Below are positions 17,755 to 26,868 of a DNA stretch of 64,000 nucleotides, piece by piece (positions within the stretch are counted from its first letter, which is position 1; each line of letters begins with the position of its first letter). The position numbers and the translations under genes were made by a program. The DNA comes from Lachnospiraceae bacterium (GTDB lineage Bacteria > Bacillota > Clostridia > Lachnospirales > Bianqueaceae). The DNA lies in NCBI GenBank assembly GCA_022794035.1, contig JAAWDX010000003.1, positions 124,001 to 188,000 of the forward strand, read 5' to 3'. Below the pieces are notes generated by a model. That model saw only the letters and a list, made by a program, of their open reading frames with translations, made no database searches and was not told the origin of the DNA.

Positions 17755-17850
17755 CTAAACTTAGGTTTAGTTTCATAAATAATGGGTAATGGCTTTGCAA
17801 GAGTGATCACAGAAGATATCATCGAGGGTACATGTATTTTGCGTGATCAC
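17755..17850 (+). promoter_or_regulatory. Inverted repeat and paired GTGATCAC palindromes in the polysaccharide leader
   Basis: CTAAAC-TTAG-GTTTAG at 17755-17770 is a perfect inverted repeat at the predicted transcription start. The 8-base palindrome GTGATCAC occurs at 17803-17810 and 17843-17850, exactly 40 bases (about four helical turns) apart. Operator function is an inference. Confidence 0.4.
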
Positions 17851-17919
17851 ATTATTATGCATATGGACTTAGAATAACCGGACAGTAAGCCTTGCCCTAA
17901 ATAAGGGGAACTGAAAAAA

Positions 17920-20016
17920 ATGTCAAGTAATTTTCATATAGATCATAAGCAAGAAGGCATGAATGATCAGAGGGGCAGTCAGGCCTATCCGCGCAGGCGG
18001 ATTGAGCATTGGCAGATGATTGCGATTTGGCTAGTCATTTATGATGTGCTGGCCGTTAATATTGCCTATTTTATTGCTTTATGGCTTCGGTTTGACTGTC
18101 GATTTTCGGCAATTCCGATATCTTATTTGAAATCCTATCTTTATTTTACGCCGATTTACACGCTTTTTTGTATTATTATATTTAAAGGGCTCAGACTGTA
18201 CAGAAGTGTTTGGCGTTTTGCCAGTTATAGTGAATTGGTAAGAACGGCCGCTACTTCTGTATTAACATTCCTTTTTCATACAATTGGTATTACAGTATTG
18301 TTTGAACGCATGCCGGTTTCCTATTATTGTTTTGGCGCACTGATCCAGTTTGGCCTGATTTTAGGAGTTCGGTTTTCTTATCGTTTTCTTTTGCTAGAGC
18401 GCAGTCGCAGAAATAAAAGCCAAGAAGAAGCAAGAGCGAGCCGTGTAATGCTGATTGGAGCTGGCAGCGCTGGACAAATGATTTTGAGGGATATTTTGCA
18501 TGCAGATGAGTTAAAAGAAATCGTATGCTGCATTATTGACGATAATCCTAATAAATGGAACCGTTTTGTAGACGGCATTCCGATTGTAGGCGGACGGGAT
18601 GATATTCTTGTTAATGTAGAAAAATATAAGATTGATAAAATATATGTAGCAATTCCTAGTTCCACGGCAGAACAGAAAAGGGATATTTTGAATATCTGCA
18701 AGGAAACAGGCTGCGTACTGAAAAATTTGCCGGGGATGTATCAGCTGGTAACTGGCGAAGTAACGGTGGGTGCCATGCGGGATGTGTCGGTGGAAGACTT
18801 GTTGGGAAGAGAGCCAATTCGCGTTAATAATGCAGAAATTTTCCAACAGCTGCAAGGAAAGTCGGTTTTAATTACAGGCGGCGGCGGTTCTATTGGGAGT
18901 GAATTGTGCCGCCAGATTGCAGCACATGAGCCCAAACAATTGATTATTTTTGATGTATATGAAAATAATGCTTATGAAATTGAACAGGAACTTAAGAGAA
19001 AATACCCTAAATTGAATTTAGTTGTGCTGATTGGTTCCGTGCGGGATAGTAGGCGTATCAATGGGGTGTTCGAGACATATCATCCGGATATTGTGTATCA
19101 TGCGGCGGCTCATAAGCATGTTCCGCTAATGGAGATGAGCCCTTGTGAAGCAATTAAAAATAATGCAATTGGAACCTATAAAACGGCATATGCTGCACTG
19201 AGAAACGGGTGCAAACGCTTTGTATTAATCAGTACGGATAAAGCAGTTAATCCAACTAATATCATGGGAGCCAGTAAACGTCTTTGTGAAATGGTGATTC
19301 AGTCTTTTGCCCAGGCAGTTAAGAATGGAAGTACGGAAATGCTGCCTGTGCTTTATGCACATCAGGAAGATGAAGACGGCAGTATGAAGGAAATTGCTCA
19401 AATAATTCGTAATGGGCAAACAGAATTTGTGGCGGTACGTTTTGGAAATGTGCTGGGGAGTAATGGTTCAGTGATTCCTCTATTTAAAAAACAGATTGCA
19501 GCAGGCGGTCCGGTAACAGTGACGCATCCGGATGTGATTCGGTATTTTATGACTATTCCGGAGGCAGTTAGTTTGGTATTGCAAGCCGGTGCATATGCCG
19601 CCGGCGGCGAGATTTTTGTGCTCGATATGGGAGCACCGATGAAGATCGATACGCTTGCTAGAAATCTCATCAAGCTTTCCGGCTATAAGCCGGACATTGA
19701 TATTCCTGTGGTTTATACTGGCCTGCGTCCGGGAGAAAAGCTTTATGAAGAAAAGCTGATGGAAGAAGAAGGGATGCAAACAACGCCGAATCATTTAATT
19801 CATATTGGTAGACCGATTCCATTTGATGCAGGGATGTTCTTAGAGCAGATGCAGGAGTTGGTACGTGTAAGCTATAATAACGATGAAGAACAGATTCGAA
19901 AGTTAATGCAGGAAGTTGTGCCAACATTTTCAGCGGCAGGAGAAAAGGGAAGTGAGAAGAAAGGTGAAATATATGAAGAGCTGCTGAGAGAAGTTAGGGT
20001 AAGTACTACTAATTAA
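17920..20016 (+). CDS. Membrane NDP-sugar 4,6-dehydratase (CapD / PglF / EpsC type)
   Basis: 698 residues. Four membrane helices (about residues 30-150), a first Rossmann-like domain with GAGSAGQ near 178, and an extended SDR domain with the NAD motif GGGGSIGSE near 319. The HAAAHKHVPLME segment and the STDKAVNPTNIMGASKR active site (about 437-453) are the signature of UDP-GlcNAc 4,6-dehydratases, with length close to the longer (over 600-residue) family members. It would make UDP-4-keto-6-deoxy-GlcNAc for the DegT aminotransferase at 21261. The domain is longer than usual by an internal segment around residue 475. First gene of the locus. AAGGGGAACTG before the ATG is a weak ribosome site. 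Confidence 0.93.
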   Translation: MSSNFHIDHKQEGMNDQRGSQAYPRRRIEHWQMIAIWLVIYDVLAVNIAYFIALWLRFDCRFSAIPISYLKSYLYFTPIYTLFCIIIFKGLRLYRSVWRFASYSELVRTAATSVLTFLFHTIGITVLFERMPVSYYCFGALIQFGLILGVRFSYRFLLLERSRRNKSQEEARASRVMLIGAGSAGQMILRDILHADELKEIVCCIIDDNPNKWNRFVDGIPIVGGRDDILVNVEKYKIDKIYVAIPSSTAEQKRDILNICKETGCVLKNLPGMYQLVTGEVTVGAMRDVSVEDLLGREPIRVNNAEIFQQLQGKSVLITGGGGSIGSELCRQIAAHEPKQLIIFDVYENNAYEIEQELKRKYPKLNLVVLIGSVRDSRRINGVFETYHPDIVYHAAAHKHVPLMEMSPCEAIKNNAIGTYKTAYAALRNGCKRFVLISTDKAVNPTNIMGASKRLCEMVIQSFAQAVKNGSTEMLPVLYAHQEDEDGSMKEIAQIIRNGQTEFVAVRFGNVLGSNGSVIPLFKKQIAAGGPVTVTHPDVIRYFMTIPEAVSLVLQAGAYAAGGEIFVLDMGAPMKIDTLARNLIKLSGYKPDIDIPVVYTGLRPGEKLYEEKLMEEEGMQTTPNHLIHIGRPIPFDAGMFLEQMQELVRVSYNNDEEQIRKLMQEVVPTFSAAGEKGSEKKGEIYEELLREVRVSTTN

Positions 20017-20320
20017 GGAAAAGTAATGTGTTAAAAAACAACAGAACCTAATTGAATATCTATGGTAGGAGAAAATAGCAATGTAGCTGGGGAAAAGAAA
20101 GTTTTTATTCTGATATGACTTCTGATGCAACACTCAATCTGGACATTAAATTAGTTAAAGTTTACAATAAAAATTGATGTAATTAAAGATGTTCGCAAGA
20201 AACATGGGGTGTTGTTCATTGAAGATGCTGCTGAATTGATGGAAGCTACATATTAAGATCGACAGAGCGTTTTTTTGTAGATTATGCAGTAACTGGTGTG
20301 GCTGCCGTAATGGAGGAGAA
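20017..20320. other. Decayed stretch between the dehydratase and the Wzz-like gene
   Basis: About 300 bases with stop codons in all frames. It includes a fragment of a DegT aminotransferase gene (20173-20256). Otherwise AT-rich and without a convincing promoter. GGAGGAG directly precedes the next start. Confidence 0.5.
20173..20256 (+). pseudogene. DegT/DnrJ/EryC1 aminotransferase remnant
   Basis: Translating from 20173 gives an in-frame stretch with KKHGVLFIEDAAE followed by MEATY and a stop. The IEDAAE-x-x-GATY motif is the PLP-ring-stacking region of DegT aminotransferases such as PglE or LegC. Only about 28 codons remain, with no start or PLP-lysine region nearby. It shows that another aminotransferase gene once stood here. 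Confidence 0.6.
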
Positions 20321-21094
20321 ATGGAAAATAATTACATTCAGTATGAAAAAGAATTAGATGTCAAGCGTGTTGCTGTGGCGTGTTTAAGGAAATGGCGGAT
20401 GATCCTTATTGCAATGTTAATTGCTGCGCTGCTGATGGGGATCACCGATGTGATTTCACAGCTTACACAGGAATCAGTTCGGGCTGAAGATGGTACGATG
20501 GTGAAGATAGTGTTTAGTGTTTCCAGTGTTGTTATGAAGATAATTCTTGGCGGAATACTCGGCGCAGTAGCTGTGTGTGGATGTGTGTTCTGTAAACAGC
20601 TTTTTATGTTGTTATTTGGAAAGAATCTTTACAGCATGAAACATGTGTGCGAACAACTCAATATCCCAATTATGGTATCTTTTCATATACCGGTTGGGAG
20701 TAAGAATATAAAAAAAGCAACGAAAATTGATAGGCTAATTGATCAGCTGGATGGTGGTGCCCGTGAAATAGATGTAAGTAAAGAGTATGCACTTGCGGCT
20801 GCCAAAATCAGTTTGGTAGCCGGAGAGAAAAAACAGATTCTAGTGATTGGAACGGTATCGGAAGCAGAATTGAATGAAGTCGCCGTCAATCTGAATCGGA
20901 GCGGTATCGCAAGCGGAATTTCCTTTGTCCCTGTTGCAAAAGTGTTGCAAGATCCTCAATGCATGATAAAGGTTAAAAATCAGGCAATTGTGTTGGTACA
21001 ATCGGAAGAAGGTAGCATAAAAGGTGATGTCTTTTCACTGTTGGAACTTTTGGCACAGAGCCGAACTATCGTAATAGGAGCAATTCTGTTGTAA
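20321..21094 (+). CDS. Wzz/CapA-like chain-length protein with P-loop-less BY-kinase-like tail
   Basis: 257 residues. Residues 1-20 have the YEKELDVKRVAVACLRKW segment typical of Wzz-type proteins, leading into membrane helix 1 (about 25-46). Helix 2 is about 67-95. Only about 20 residues lie between them, whereas Wzz proteins normally have a long outer domain here. The cytoplasmic tail (about 100-257) ends with an AIVLVQSEEGSIKGDVFSLLELL...IIGAILL-like pattern, similar to the C-terminal half of CpsD/YwqD tyrosine kinases, but there is no Walker A and no tyrosine cluster. Probably a regulator of polymer export or length. The match to both families is by eye. Confidence 0.7.
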   Translation: MENNYIQYEKELDVKRVAVACLRKWRMILIAMLIAALLMGITDVISQLTQESVRAEDGTMVKIVFSVSSVVMKIILGGILGAVAVCGCVFCKQLFMLLFGKNLYSMKHVCEQLNIPIMVSFHIPVGSKNIKKATKIDRLIDQLDGGAREIDVSKEYALAAAKISLVAGEKKQILVIGTVSEAELNEVAVNLNRSGIASGISFVPVAKVLQDPQCMIKVKNQAIVLVQSEEGSIKGDVFSLLELLAQSRTIVIGAILL

Positions 21095-21260
21095 CGGATG
21101 TAATGCGAAAAAGAGATATAATAGTGATATTCTGAAATGTAAAGCGAGCTTTTGATCTGAATGTATGAACTGGATAAGTGAATGCAAGACTCACGATGCA
21201 TATCAAAAAGGAAGCTGAGAGTATCATTTCGATATATAAAGTTTATGGAGATGTAGTGCT

Positions 21261-22472
21261 ATGAAAAAAATTGATATTCCATTCTCGCCTCCCGACATCA
21301 GTGATGCGGAGATTAATCTTGTGACAGAAACACTTCGTTCTGGTTGGATTACCACTGGACCCAAAACGAAGGAATTTGAAAAAAAAATTGCCGAATATGT
21401 TGGTTCACCTAAGTGTGTATGTCTGAATTCACAGACTGCCTGTGCTGAGGTTTCACTCAGAATACTTGGTATTGGTGCGGGAGATGAGGTAATTGTCCCT
21501 GCATACACCTATACTGCAACTGCTTCGGTGGTCTGTCATGTGGGAGCCAAGATTGTCATGGTGGACTGCCAGAAGGATAGTTTAGAAATGGATTATGATG
21601 CTTTGGAGGCTGCCATTACGGATAAGACTAAAGCTGTAATTCCAGTGGATTTGGCGGGTATTCCGTGTGATTATAATCGTATCTTTGAAATCGTAGAACG
21701 TAAAAAGTCTCTTTTTAATCCAAATAATGAGATTCAAGAAAAACTTCAAAGAGTTGCAGTCGTTGCTGATGCAGCGCATGCTTTTGGTGCCCAGCGACAT
21801 GCTATAATGGTTGGTTCTATCGCCGATTTTACAAACTTTAGTTTCCATGCTGTGAAAAATCTGACTACAGCGGAAGGGGGAGCTATGACCTGGAAGCATA
21901 TTGATGGCATCGATGATGAAGCAATTTACAAACAAATACAACTTTTCTCTCTTCATGGTCAATCCAAAGATGCACTTGCTAAGACACAGCTCGGAGCATG
22001 GGAATATGATGTTGTTGGTACTTGGTACAAGTGCAACATGACAGATATTGCCGCTGCGATTGGTTTGGCCCAGATAGAGAGATATGATGGTATTTTGTCG
22101 CGAAGGAAAGAGATTGTCAGTAAATACGATGCAGCTTTGAAACCACTTGGTGTTAAGGTGCTCTCTCATTATACAAATGAGCACATATCAAGCGGACATC
22201 TATATATTACGAGAGTTCCAAATGTTACTGATGAACAGCGCCGCGAGATCATCGTAAAGATGGCAAAAGCAGGTGTGGCTTGCAATGTTCACTACAAACC
22301 ATTGCCAATGCATACGGCATATAAAATATTGGGGTTTGATATTAAAGATTATCCGAACGCCTATAAGCATTATGAGAATGAGATTACACTACCACTTTAT
22401 ACGAAACTGACCGACGAGGAAGTGCAGTATGTGATTGATACTTATGTTGCAATTTTGAAAGAGTATATTTAG
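21261..22472 (+). CDS. DegT/DnrJ/EryC1/StrS-type sugar aminotransferase (PglE-like)
   Basis: 403 residues, standard length. PLP enzyme: DAAHAFGA is the cofactor-binding Asp region, and Lys199 in FHAVKNLTTAEGG is the Schiff-base lysine. N-terminal IPFSPPDISDAEI and SGWITTGP are family signatures. It would aminate the 4-keto sugar made by the 17920 dehydratase to give a UDP-4-amino-6-deoxy-GlcNAc. It is 11 bases before the phosphosugar transferase gene. The second DegT gene (36179) is of the LegC subtype, so the two likely serve different sugars. Confidence 0.92.
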   Translation: MKKIDIPFSPPDISDAEINLVTETLRSGWITTGPKTKEFEKKIAEYVGSPKCVCLNSQTACAEVSLRILGIGAGDEVIVPAYTYTATASVVCHVGAKIVMVDCQKDSLEMDYDALEAAITDKTKAVIPVDLAGIPCDYNRIFEIVERKKSLFNPNNEIQEKLQRVAVVADAAHAFGAQRHAIMVGSIADFTNFSFHAVKNLTTAEGGAMTWKHIDGIDDEAIYKQIQLFSLHGQSKDALAKTQLGAWEYDVVGTWYKCNMTDIAAAIGLAQIERYDGILSRRKEIVSKYDAALKPLGVKVLSHYTNEHISSGHLYITRVPNVTDEQRREIIVKMAKAGVACNVHYKPLPMHTAYKILGFDIKDYPNAYKHYENEITLPLYTKLTDEEVQYVIDTYVAILKEYI

Positions 22473-22483
22473 GTGAACATAAA

Positions 22484-23230
22484 ATGAGAAAATGGGATGA
22501 GCTACCGGATAAAATGAAGACCGAGGAAGTTCGTTACTACTACGATATTCTCTGCAAGAAGAAGTTCAGTCTATTAGTGAAGCGGTTGTTTGACATTGTA
22601 GTCTCCGCTATTATGTTGGTTATTCTATCGCCTGTGTTTTTGGCTCTGGCTGTTGCAATCAAGATCGACTCTTCTGGTCCGATTTTTTACAGACAGGAGA
22701 GGGTGACTAAGTATGGTAAGAGATTTCGTATTCATAAGTTCCGCACGATGGTCAATAATGCCGACAAAAAAGGCAGCTTGGTCACAGTGAAGAATGACAG
22801 CCGTGTTACGAGAGTGGGCAGATTGATTCGAAAATGTCGGCTTGATGAAATCAGTCAACTGTTCGACGTGTTCATGGGTGACATGACCTTTGTCGGCACA
22901 CGTCCGGAGGTCGTGAAGTATGTGGATCGGTATGCACCTGCTATGATGGCAACATTGCTTCTACCGGCAGGTATTACATCAGAAGCGAGTATTCTCTACA
23001 AGAATGAAGATAAGCTCCTAGATGATGCTGAGAATATAGACGATGTCTATGTGGAAAAGGTGCTTTCCGGCAAGATGTATTACAATTTGAGAAGCATTGA
23101 GAGATTTAGTCTCCGAGGAGATATCAACGTTATGGTTAAGACAGTGTTTGCGATGTTGGGTAAGGGTTATAAGACAGATGAAGCAGGGGAAAGAACGTTT
23201 GCAGAATCAATGAAAAAACAAATGAGGTAA
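22484..23230 (+). CDS. Initiating phosphoglycosyltransferase (PglC-like bacterial sugar transferase)
   Basis: 248 residues. It has one N-terminal hydrophobic re-entrant helix (about 32-56), then the catalytic core: GPIFYRQERV, KFRTM, a C-R-LDEISQ motif holding the Asp-Glu dyad, and GTRPEV. Such monotopic enzymes load the first sugar-1-phosphate onto undecaprenyl phosphate. The core is the small PglC size rather than the large WbaP size. Together with the 4,6-dehydratase and aminotransferase upstream, the first sugar is probably bacillosamine-like. The C-terminus is about 40 residues longer than in minimal PglC. Confidence 0.92.
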   Translation: MRKWDELPDKMKTEEVRYYYDILCKKKFSLLVKRLFDIVVSAIMLVILSPVFLALAVAIKIDSSGPIFYRQERVTKYGKRFRIHKFRTMVNNADKKGSLVTVKNDSRVTRVGRLIRKCRLDEISQLFDVFMGDMTFVGTRPEVVKYVDRYAPAMMATLLLPAGITSEASILYKNEDKLLDDAENIDDVYVEKVLSGKMYYNLRSIERFSLRGDINVMVKTVFAMLGKGYKTDEAGERTFAESMKKQMR

Positions 23231-23237
23231 ATGTGTG

Positions 23238-24500
23238 ATGAAAATATGGTATTTCCATCATTATGCGACGCCATATGAAATAGCGGGCTTACATAGACCA
23301 TTTGAATTTGGGTCGTATTTGAATCAATCAGGAAATCAAATAGCAGTCTTTACTTCATCTTACCTGCATTATGCTGGTGAGAACATGATAAAGGGAAAAG
23401 AAAAAATCCTTCTTCGTGAATATGATGGAGTGACATCAGTTTTTGTTCGAACCTGTGGATATCAGAACAAGATTAATCGGGTTATGAATATGGTTCAATT
23501 CGGATATCGACTATTTGAGGCATCAAAATGGTTTGCAAAAAATCATTGGAAGCCGGATATTATTGTTGCATCCATTCCGCATCCGCTGGCGGCTCTTTCT
23601 GCATTAAAAATTGCAAAAAAATACAATATTCCTTGCATTTGTGAAGTTCGTGATCTTTGGCCGGAAGTTTTTTTCTTGGGAGGTGTGGTGAAAGAAAGGG
23701 GATTAATAGGAAAGTTTTTACTCCATTACGAGCGACTCATATATGAGAAAGCAGATAGCTTGGTATTTCTGAAAGAAGGCGACCATACTTATATTTCAGA
23801 TCATAAATGGGATACAGCAAACGGTGGTAAAGTTGATATATCAAAATGTGCATATATTAATAACGGTGTCGATATACAACTGTTTGATAGAAGAATTAAA
23901 GAATGTACTTATCCAGACGAGGACTTGGAGACTGACAAATTTAAAATTATCTATTGTGGCACAATTAGACCTGTCAATAATATTGGCATGCTTCTTGATG
24001 TGGCAAAGAAGCTTGATGATGATGCGATAGTTTTGATATATGGTATGGGTAATTGTGTCGAAGAATTAAAACAAAGAGTTGTAGATGAGCAGATAAATAA
24101 CGTGCGATTCAAAGGGTATGTAAATAATAAATATATTCCATACATCTTAAGCAAATCATCCTTGAATATTTTGAATTATTCGGGCTCTACTTATAACTGG
24201 TCGCGAGGTAACAGTTCAAATAAACTGTTTGAATATTTGGCAAGCGGGAAGCCAGTTGTTTCGACTGTCAAAATGGGATATGATATTATCGAAAGAGATA
24301 ATTGTGGATACTCCGTTGAAGAGTGTACAGTTGATAATATCGTTGAAGTTATAAATAGGGTTAGAAAATTGTCTCCAGCTGAATATGAGACAATATGCAA
24401 GTCAGCAAGAAACACAGCAGAAAAATTTGATATTCCAATACTTGCTAAAAGATATGAACAGGTATTGAAAGATACTATTAAGCAATTTAAAGGAGAATAA
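23238..24500 (+). CDS. Family 4 glycosyltransferase, WbuB-like
   Basis: About 420 residues. N-terminal KIWYFHHYATPYE and HRPFEFG, CEVRDLWPE near residue 140, YCGTIRPVNNIGMLLD, and NKLFEYLASGKPVV are shared with WbuB-type GT-B enzymes. The ATG at 23238 has GAGG ten bases upstream; a GTG directly before it is an alternative. Probably adds the second sugar, as it directly follows the initiating transferase. It lies six bases before the WecC-like gene. Confidence 0.9.
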   Translation: MKIWYFHHYATPYEIAGLHRPFEFGSYLNQSGNQIAVFTSSYLHYAGENMIKGKEKILLREYDGVTSVFVRTCGYQNKINRVMNMVQFGYRLFEASKWFAKNHWKPDIIVASIPHPLAALSALKIAKKYNIPCICEVRDLWPEVFFLGGVVKERGLIGKFLLHYERLIYEKADSLVFLKEGDHTYISDHKWDTANGGKVDISKCAYINNGVDIQLFDRRIKECTYPDEDLETDKFKIIYCGTIRPVNNIGMLLDVAKKLDDDAIVLIYGMGNCVEELKQRVVDEQINNVRFKGYVNNKYIPYILSKSSLNILNYSGSTYNWSRGNSSNKLFEYLASGKPVVSTVKMGYDIIERDNCGYSVEECTVDNIVEVINRVRKLSPAEYETICKSARNTAEKFDIPILAKRYEQVLKDTIKQFKGE

Positions 24501-24506
24501 ATAAAA

Positions 24507-25727
24507 ATGATTAACGTAATTGGACTCGGCTATATCGGGCTTCCCACAGCTCTTATGATGGCTTCTCATGGAGTAGAGGTTATAGGTACTGACTATAATA
24601 AAGAGCTTGTAGCAACACTTAATGCAGGTCACACTACTTTTAAAGAAAATGGGCTTGATGAGCTTTTTAAAAATGCTGTTAAAGCCGGCATCAAATTTAC
24701 AACGGAATATCAGGTAACAGATACATATATTGTTTCTGTTCCCACACCATATGACAAATTTTCTAAGAAAGTCGATGCTTGCTATGTTGTGGCAGCGGTA
24801 AAGACTATTATGGATGTTTGCCCTAAAGGAGCAACAGTGGTTGTAGAATCCACTGTCTCCCCCGGAACTATCGACAAGTATGTTCGTCCAGTAATCGAGG
24901 AGAAGGGGTTCACCATCGGCAAGGACATCAATCTCGTTCATGCGCCGGAGCGCATTATTCCGGGGAATATGGTCTATGAACTTCTTCACAATAATCGCAC
25001 TATCGGTGCTGATGATAAAGCTATCGGTGAAAAGATCAAAGAGCTTTATTCTTCTTTCTGCCAAGGTGAAATTGTTGTAACAGATATTAGAACTGCTGAA
25101 ATGACAAAGGTTGTTGAGAATACTTTCCGTGCAGTCAATATTGCTTTCGCAAATGAGTTGGCTAAAATTTGTCGACATGACAATATGGATGTGTATGAGA
25201 TCATTCGTATATGCAATATGCATCCTCGTGTAAACATTCTTCAGCCCGGTCCCGGTGTTGGTGGCCACTGCATCTCTGTTGATCCGTGGTTTCTTGTGGG
25301 TGATTATCCGAGTCTTGCAAAGGTTATTGATGAATCTATGAAAACTAATGACGGTATGCCTGATTTCGTTCTTAATCGCATTTATGAAATTATGAAAGAA
25401 AATGAAATCACTGATTTTAGCCGTGTTGGTCTTTACGGACTTTCCTATAAGGAAAATGTTGATGACCCCAGAGAGTCACCGACGATTCAGTTGCTTGAAA
25501 GTCAGGAAAGACATCTTGCAGCTCCGCTTAAGGTATATGATCCCTTCTTTACAAATGATCTAGTTTCCAATCAGTACCATGATTTTGACAAATTCTTGGA
25601 AGATACTGACCTTGTCGTTATTATGGTCAATCATAATCAGATCAAAGAAAACATGGATAAACTCAAAGGTAAGATCGTATTCGATACCCGTAGATGCTGT
25701 GATCTTCCCGGTACATATAGACTCTAA
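24507..25727 (+). CDS. wecC: UDP-N-acetyl-D-mannosamine dehydrogenase (WecC type)
   Basis: 406 residues. NAD-dependent two-step oxidation of UDP-ManNAc to UDP-ManNAcA. Rossmann motif GLGYIGLPTA, the VVESTVSPGT segment, the catalytic Cys region PGPGVGGHCISVDPWF, and LYGLSYKENVDDPRESP are present. The HCISVDPWF form (rather than HCIPVDPYY of UDP-Glc dehydrogenase) is typical for WecC. It is directly followed by the WecB epimerase, which makes its substrate. Strong AAAGGAG ribosome site. Confidence 0.93.
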   Translation: MINVIGLGYIGLPTALMMASHGVEVIGTDYNKELVATLNAGHTTFKENGLDELFKNAVKAGIKFTTEYQVTDTYIVSVPTPYDKFSKKVDACYVVAAVKTIMDVCPKGATVVVESTVSPGTIDKYVRPVIEEKGFTIGKDINLVHAPERIIPGNMVYELLHNNRTIGADDKAIGEKIKELYSSFCQGEIVVTDIRTAEMTKVVENTFRAVNIAFANELAKICRHDNMDVYEIIRICNMHPRVNILQPGPGVGGHCISVDPWFLVGDYPSLAKVIDESMKTNDGMPDFVLNRIYEIMKENEITDFSRVGLYGLSYKENVDDPRESPTIQLLESQERHLAAPLKVYDPFFTNDLVSNQYHDFDKFLEDTDLVVIMVNHNQIKENMDKLKGKIVFDTRRCCDLPGTYRL

Positions 25728-25740
25728 CATAGGGAGCAAA

Positions 25741-26835
25741 ATGATGAAAAAAGTTATGCTTGTTTTTGGCACAAGACCCGAAGCAATAAAAATGTGCCCT
25801 TTAGTAAATGAACTTAAAACAAGAAAAAATCTCAACACAGTTGTCTGTGTTACAGGGCAGCATCGTCAGATGCTCGATCAGGTGCTTGAAGCTTTCAATG
25901 TAACACCGGACTATGATTTGTCTATCATGAAGGACAAGCAGACCTTGTTTGATATTACAACCAACATTCTAAATGGTATTGGAGAGATTCTTGATGAAGT
26001 TAAACCGGATATTGTACTTGTTCACGGAGATACAAGCACAACTTTTGTAACGGCTCTGGCCTGTTTTTATAAGCAGATAGCAGTTGGACATGTAGAAGCT
26101 GGACTTCGTACATATGACATTTACAGCCCTTATCCCGAAGAATTTAATCGCCAAGCTGTTAGTATCATAGCAAAGTATAATTTTGCTCCGACTGAGATGT
26201 CGAAAAACAACTTGATCAAAGAAGGCAAGGACGTTGACAACATTTATGTAACTGGCAATACCGCTATCGATGCGCTTAAAACTACAGTTCGAAAGGATTA
26301 TACACACCCCCAACTTGAATGGGCTGCAGACAGCCGTTTGATAATTATAACAGCTCATCGTCGTGAGAATCTTGGTGAGCCAATGCGTAATATGTTTCGT
26401 GCAATTCGCCGTATCATGGATGAGCATCCTGATGTTAAGGCGATTTATCCCATTCACATGAATCCTGTTGTTCGTGAGGCGGCAGCTCAAGAATTAGGTG
26501 GATGTGACAGAATTCATATAATTGAACCGCTTGAAGTACTTGATTTTCACAATTTTCTTGCAAAAAGCTTCTTGATTCTAACAGATAGCGGTGGAATTCA
26601 GGAAGAGGCTCCTTCTCTTGGAAAACCGGTTCTTGTTATGAGAGATACTACTGAAAGACCAGAGGGTATTGCAGCAGGTACTCTTAAACTTGTAGGTACT
26701 GATGAACAGGTTATCTATGATAATTTTAAGCAGCTTCTTGAAAATGAAGATGCCTATGAGGAAATGTCGAAAGCAAGTAATCCGTATGGTGATGGTTTAG
26801 CAAGCAAGCGAATTGCGGATATATTAGAGCTTTAA
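25741..26835 (+). CDS. wecB: UDP-N-acetylglucosamine 2-epimerase (non-hydrolysing)
   Basis: 364 residues when started at the ATG at 25741, which has AGGGAG just upstream; the open frame extends further back but overlaps wecC. Interconverts UDP-GlcNAc and UDP-ManNAc. Motifs: FGTRPEAIKM at the N-terminus, HGDTSTT, GHVEAGLRT, PEEFNRQ, a HRREN segment, and DSGGIQEEAP. With wecC 13 bases upstream, it supplies UDP-ManNAcA for the polymer, and may also serve wall teichoic acid-type linkage sugars. Confidence 0.95.
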   Translation: MMKKVMLVFGTRPEAIKMCPLVNELKTRKNLNTVVCVTGQHRQMLDQVLEAFNVTPDYDLSIMKDKQTLFDITTNILNGIGEILDEVKPDIVLVHGDTSTTFVTALACFYKQIAVGHVEAGLRTYDIYSPYPEEFNRQAVSIIAKYNFAPTEMSKNNLIKEGKDVDNIYVTGNTAIDALKTTVRKDYTHPQLEWAADSRLIIITAHRRENLGEPMRNMFRAIRRIMDEHPDVKAIYPIHMNPVVREAAAQELGGCDRIHIIEPLEVLDFHNFLAKSFLILTDSGGIQEEAPSLGKPVLVMRDTTERPEGIAAGTLKLVGTDEQVIYDNFKQLLENEDAYEEMSKASNPYGDGLASKRIADILEL

Positions 26836-26868
26836 TTTAGTTTGTGCTGATTAATGGGAGGAATAAAA

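Noticed and set aside
17460..17822. 120-codon minus-strand frame before the capsule locus
   Set aside because: Spans a perfect 13-bp terminator-like hairpin and the capsule promoter; low-complexity sequence and no ribosome site.
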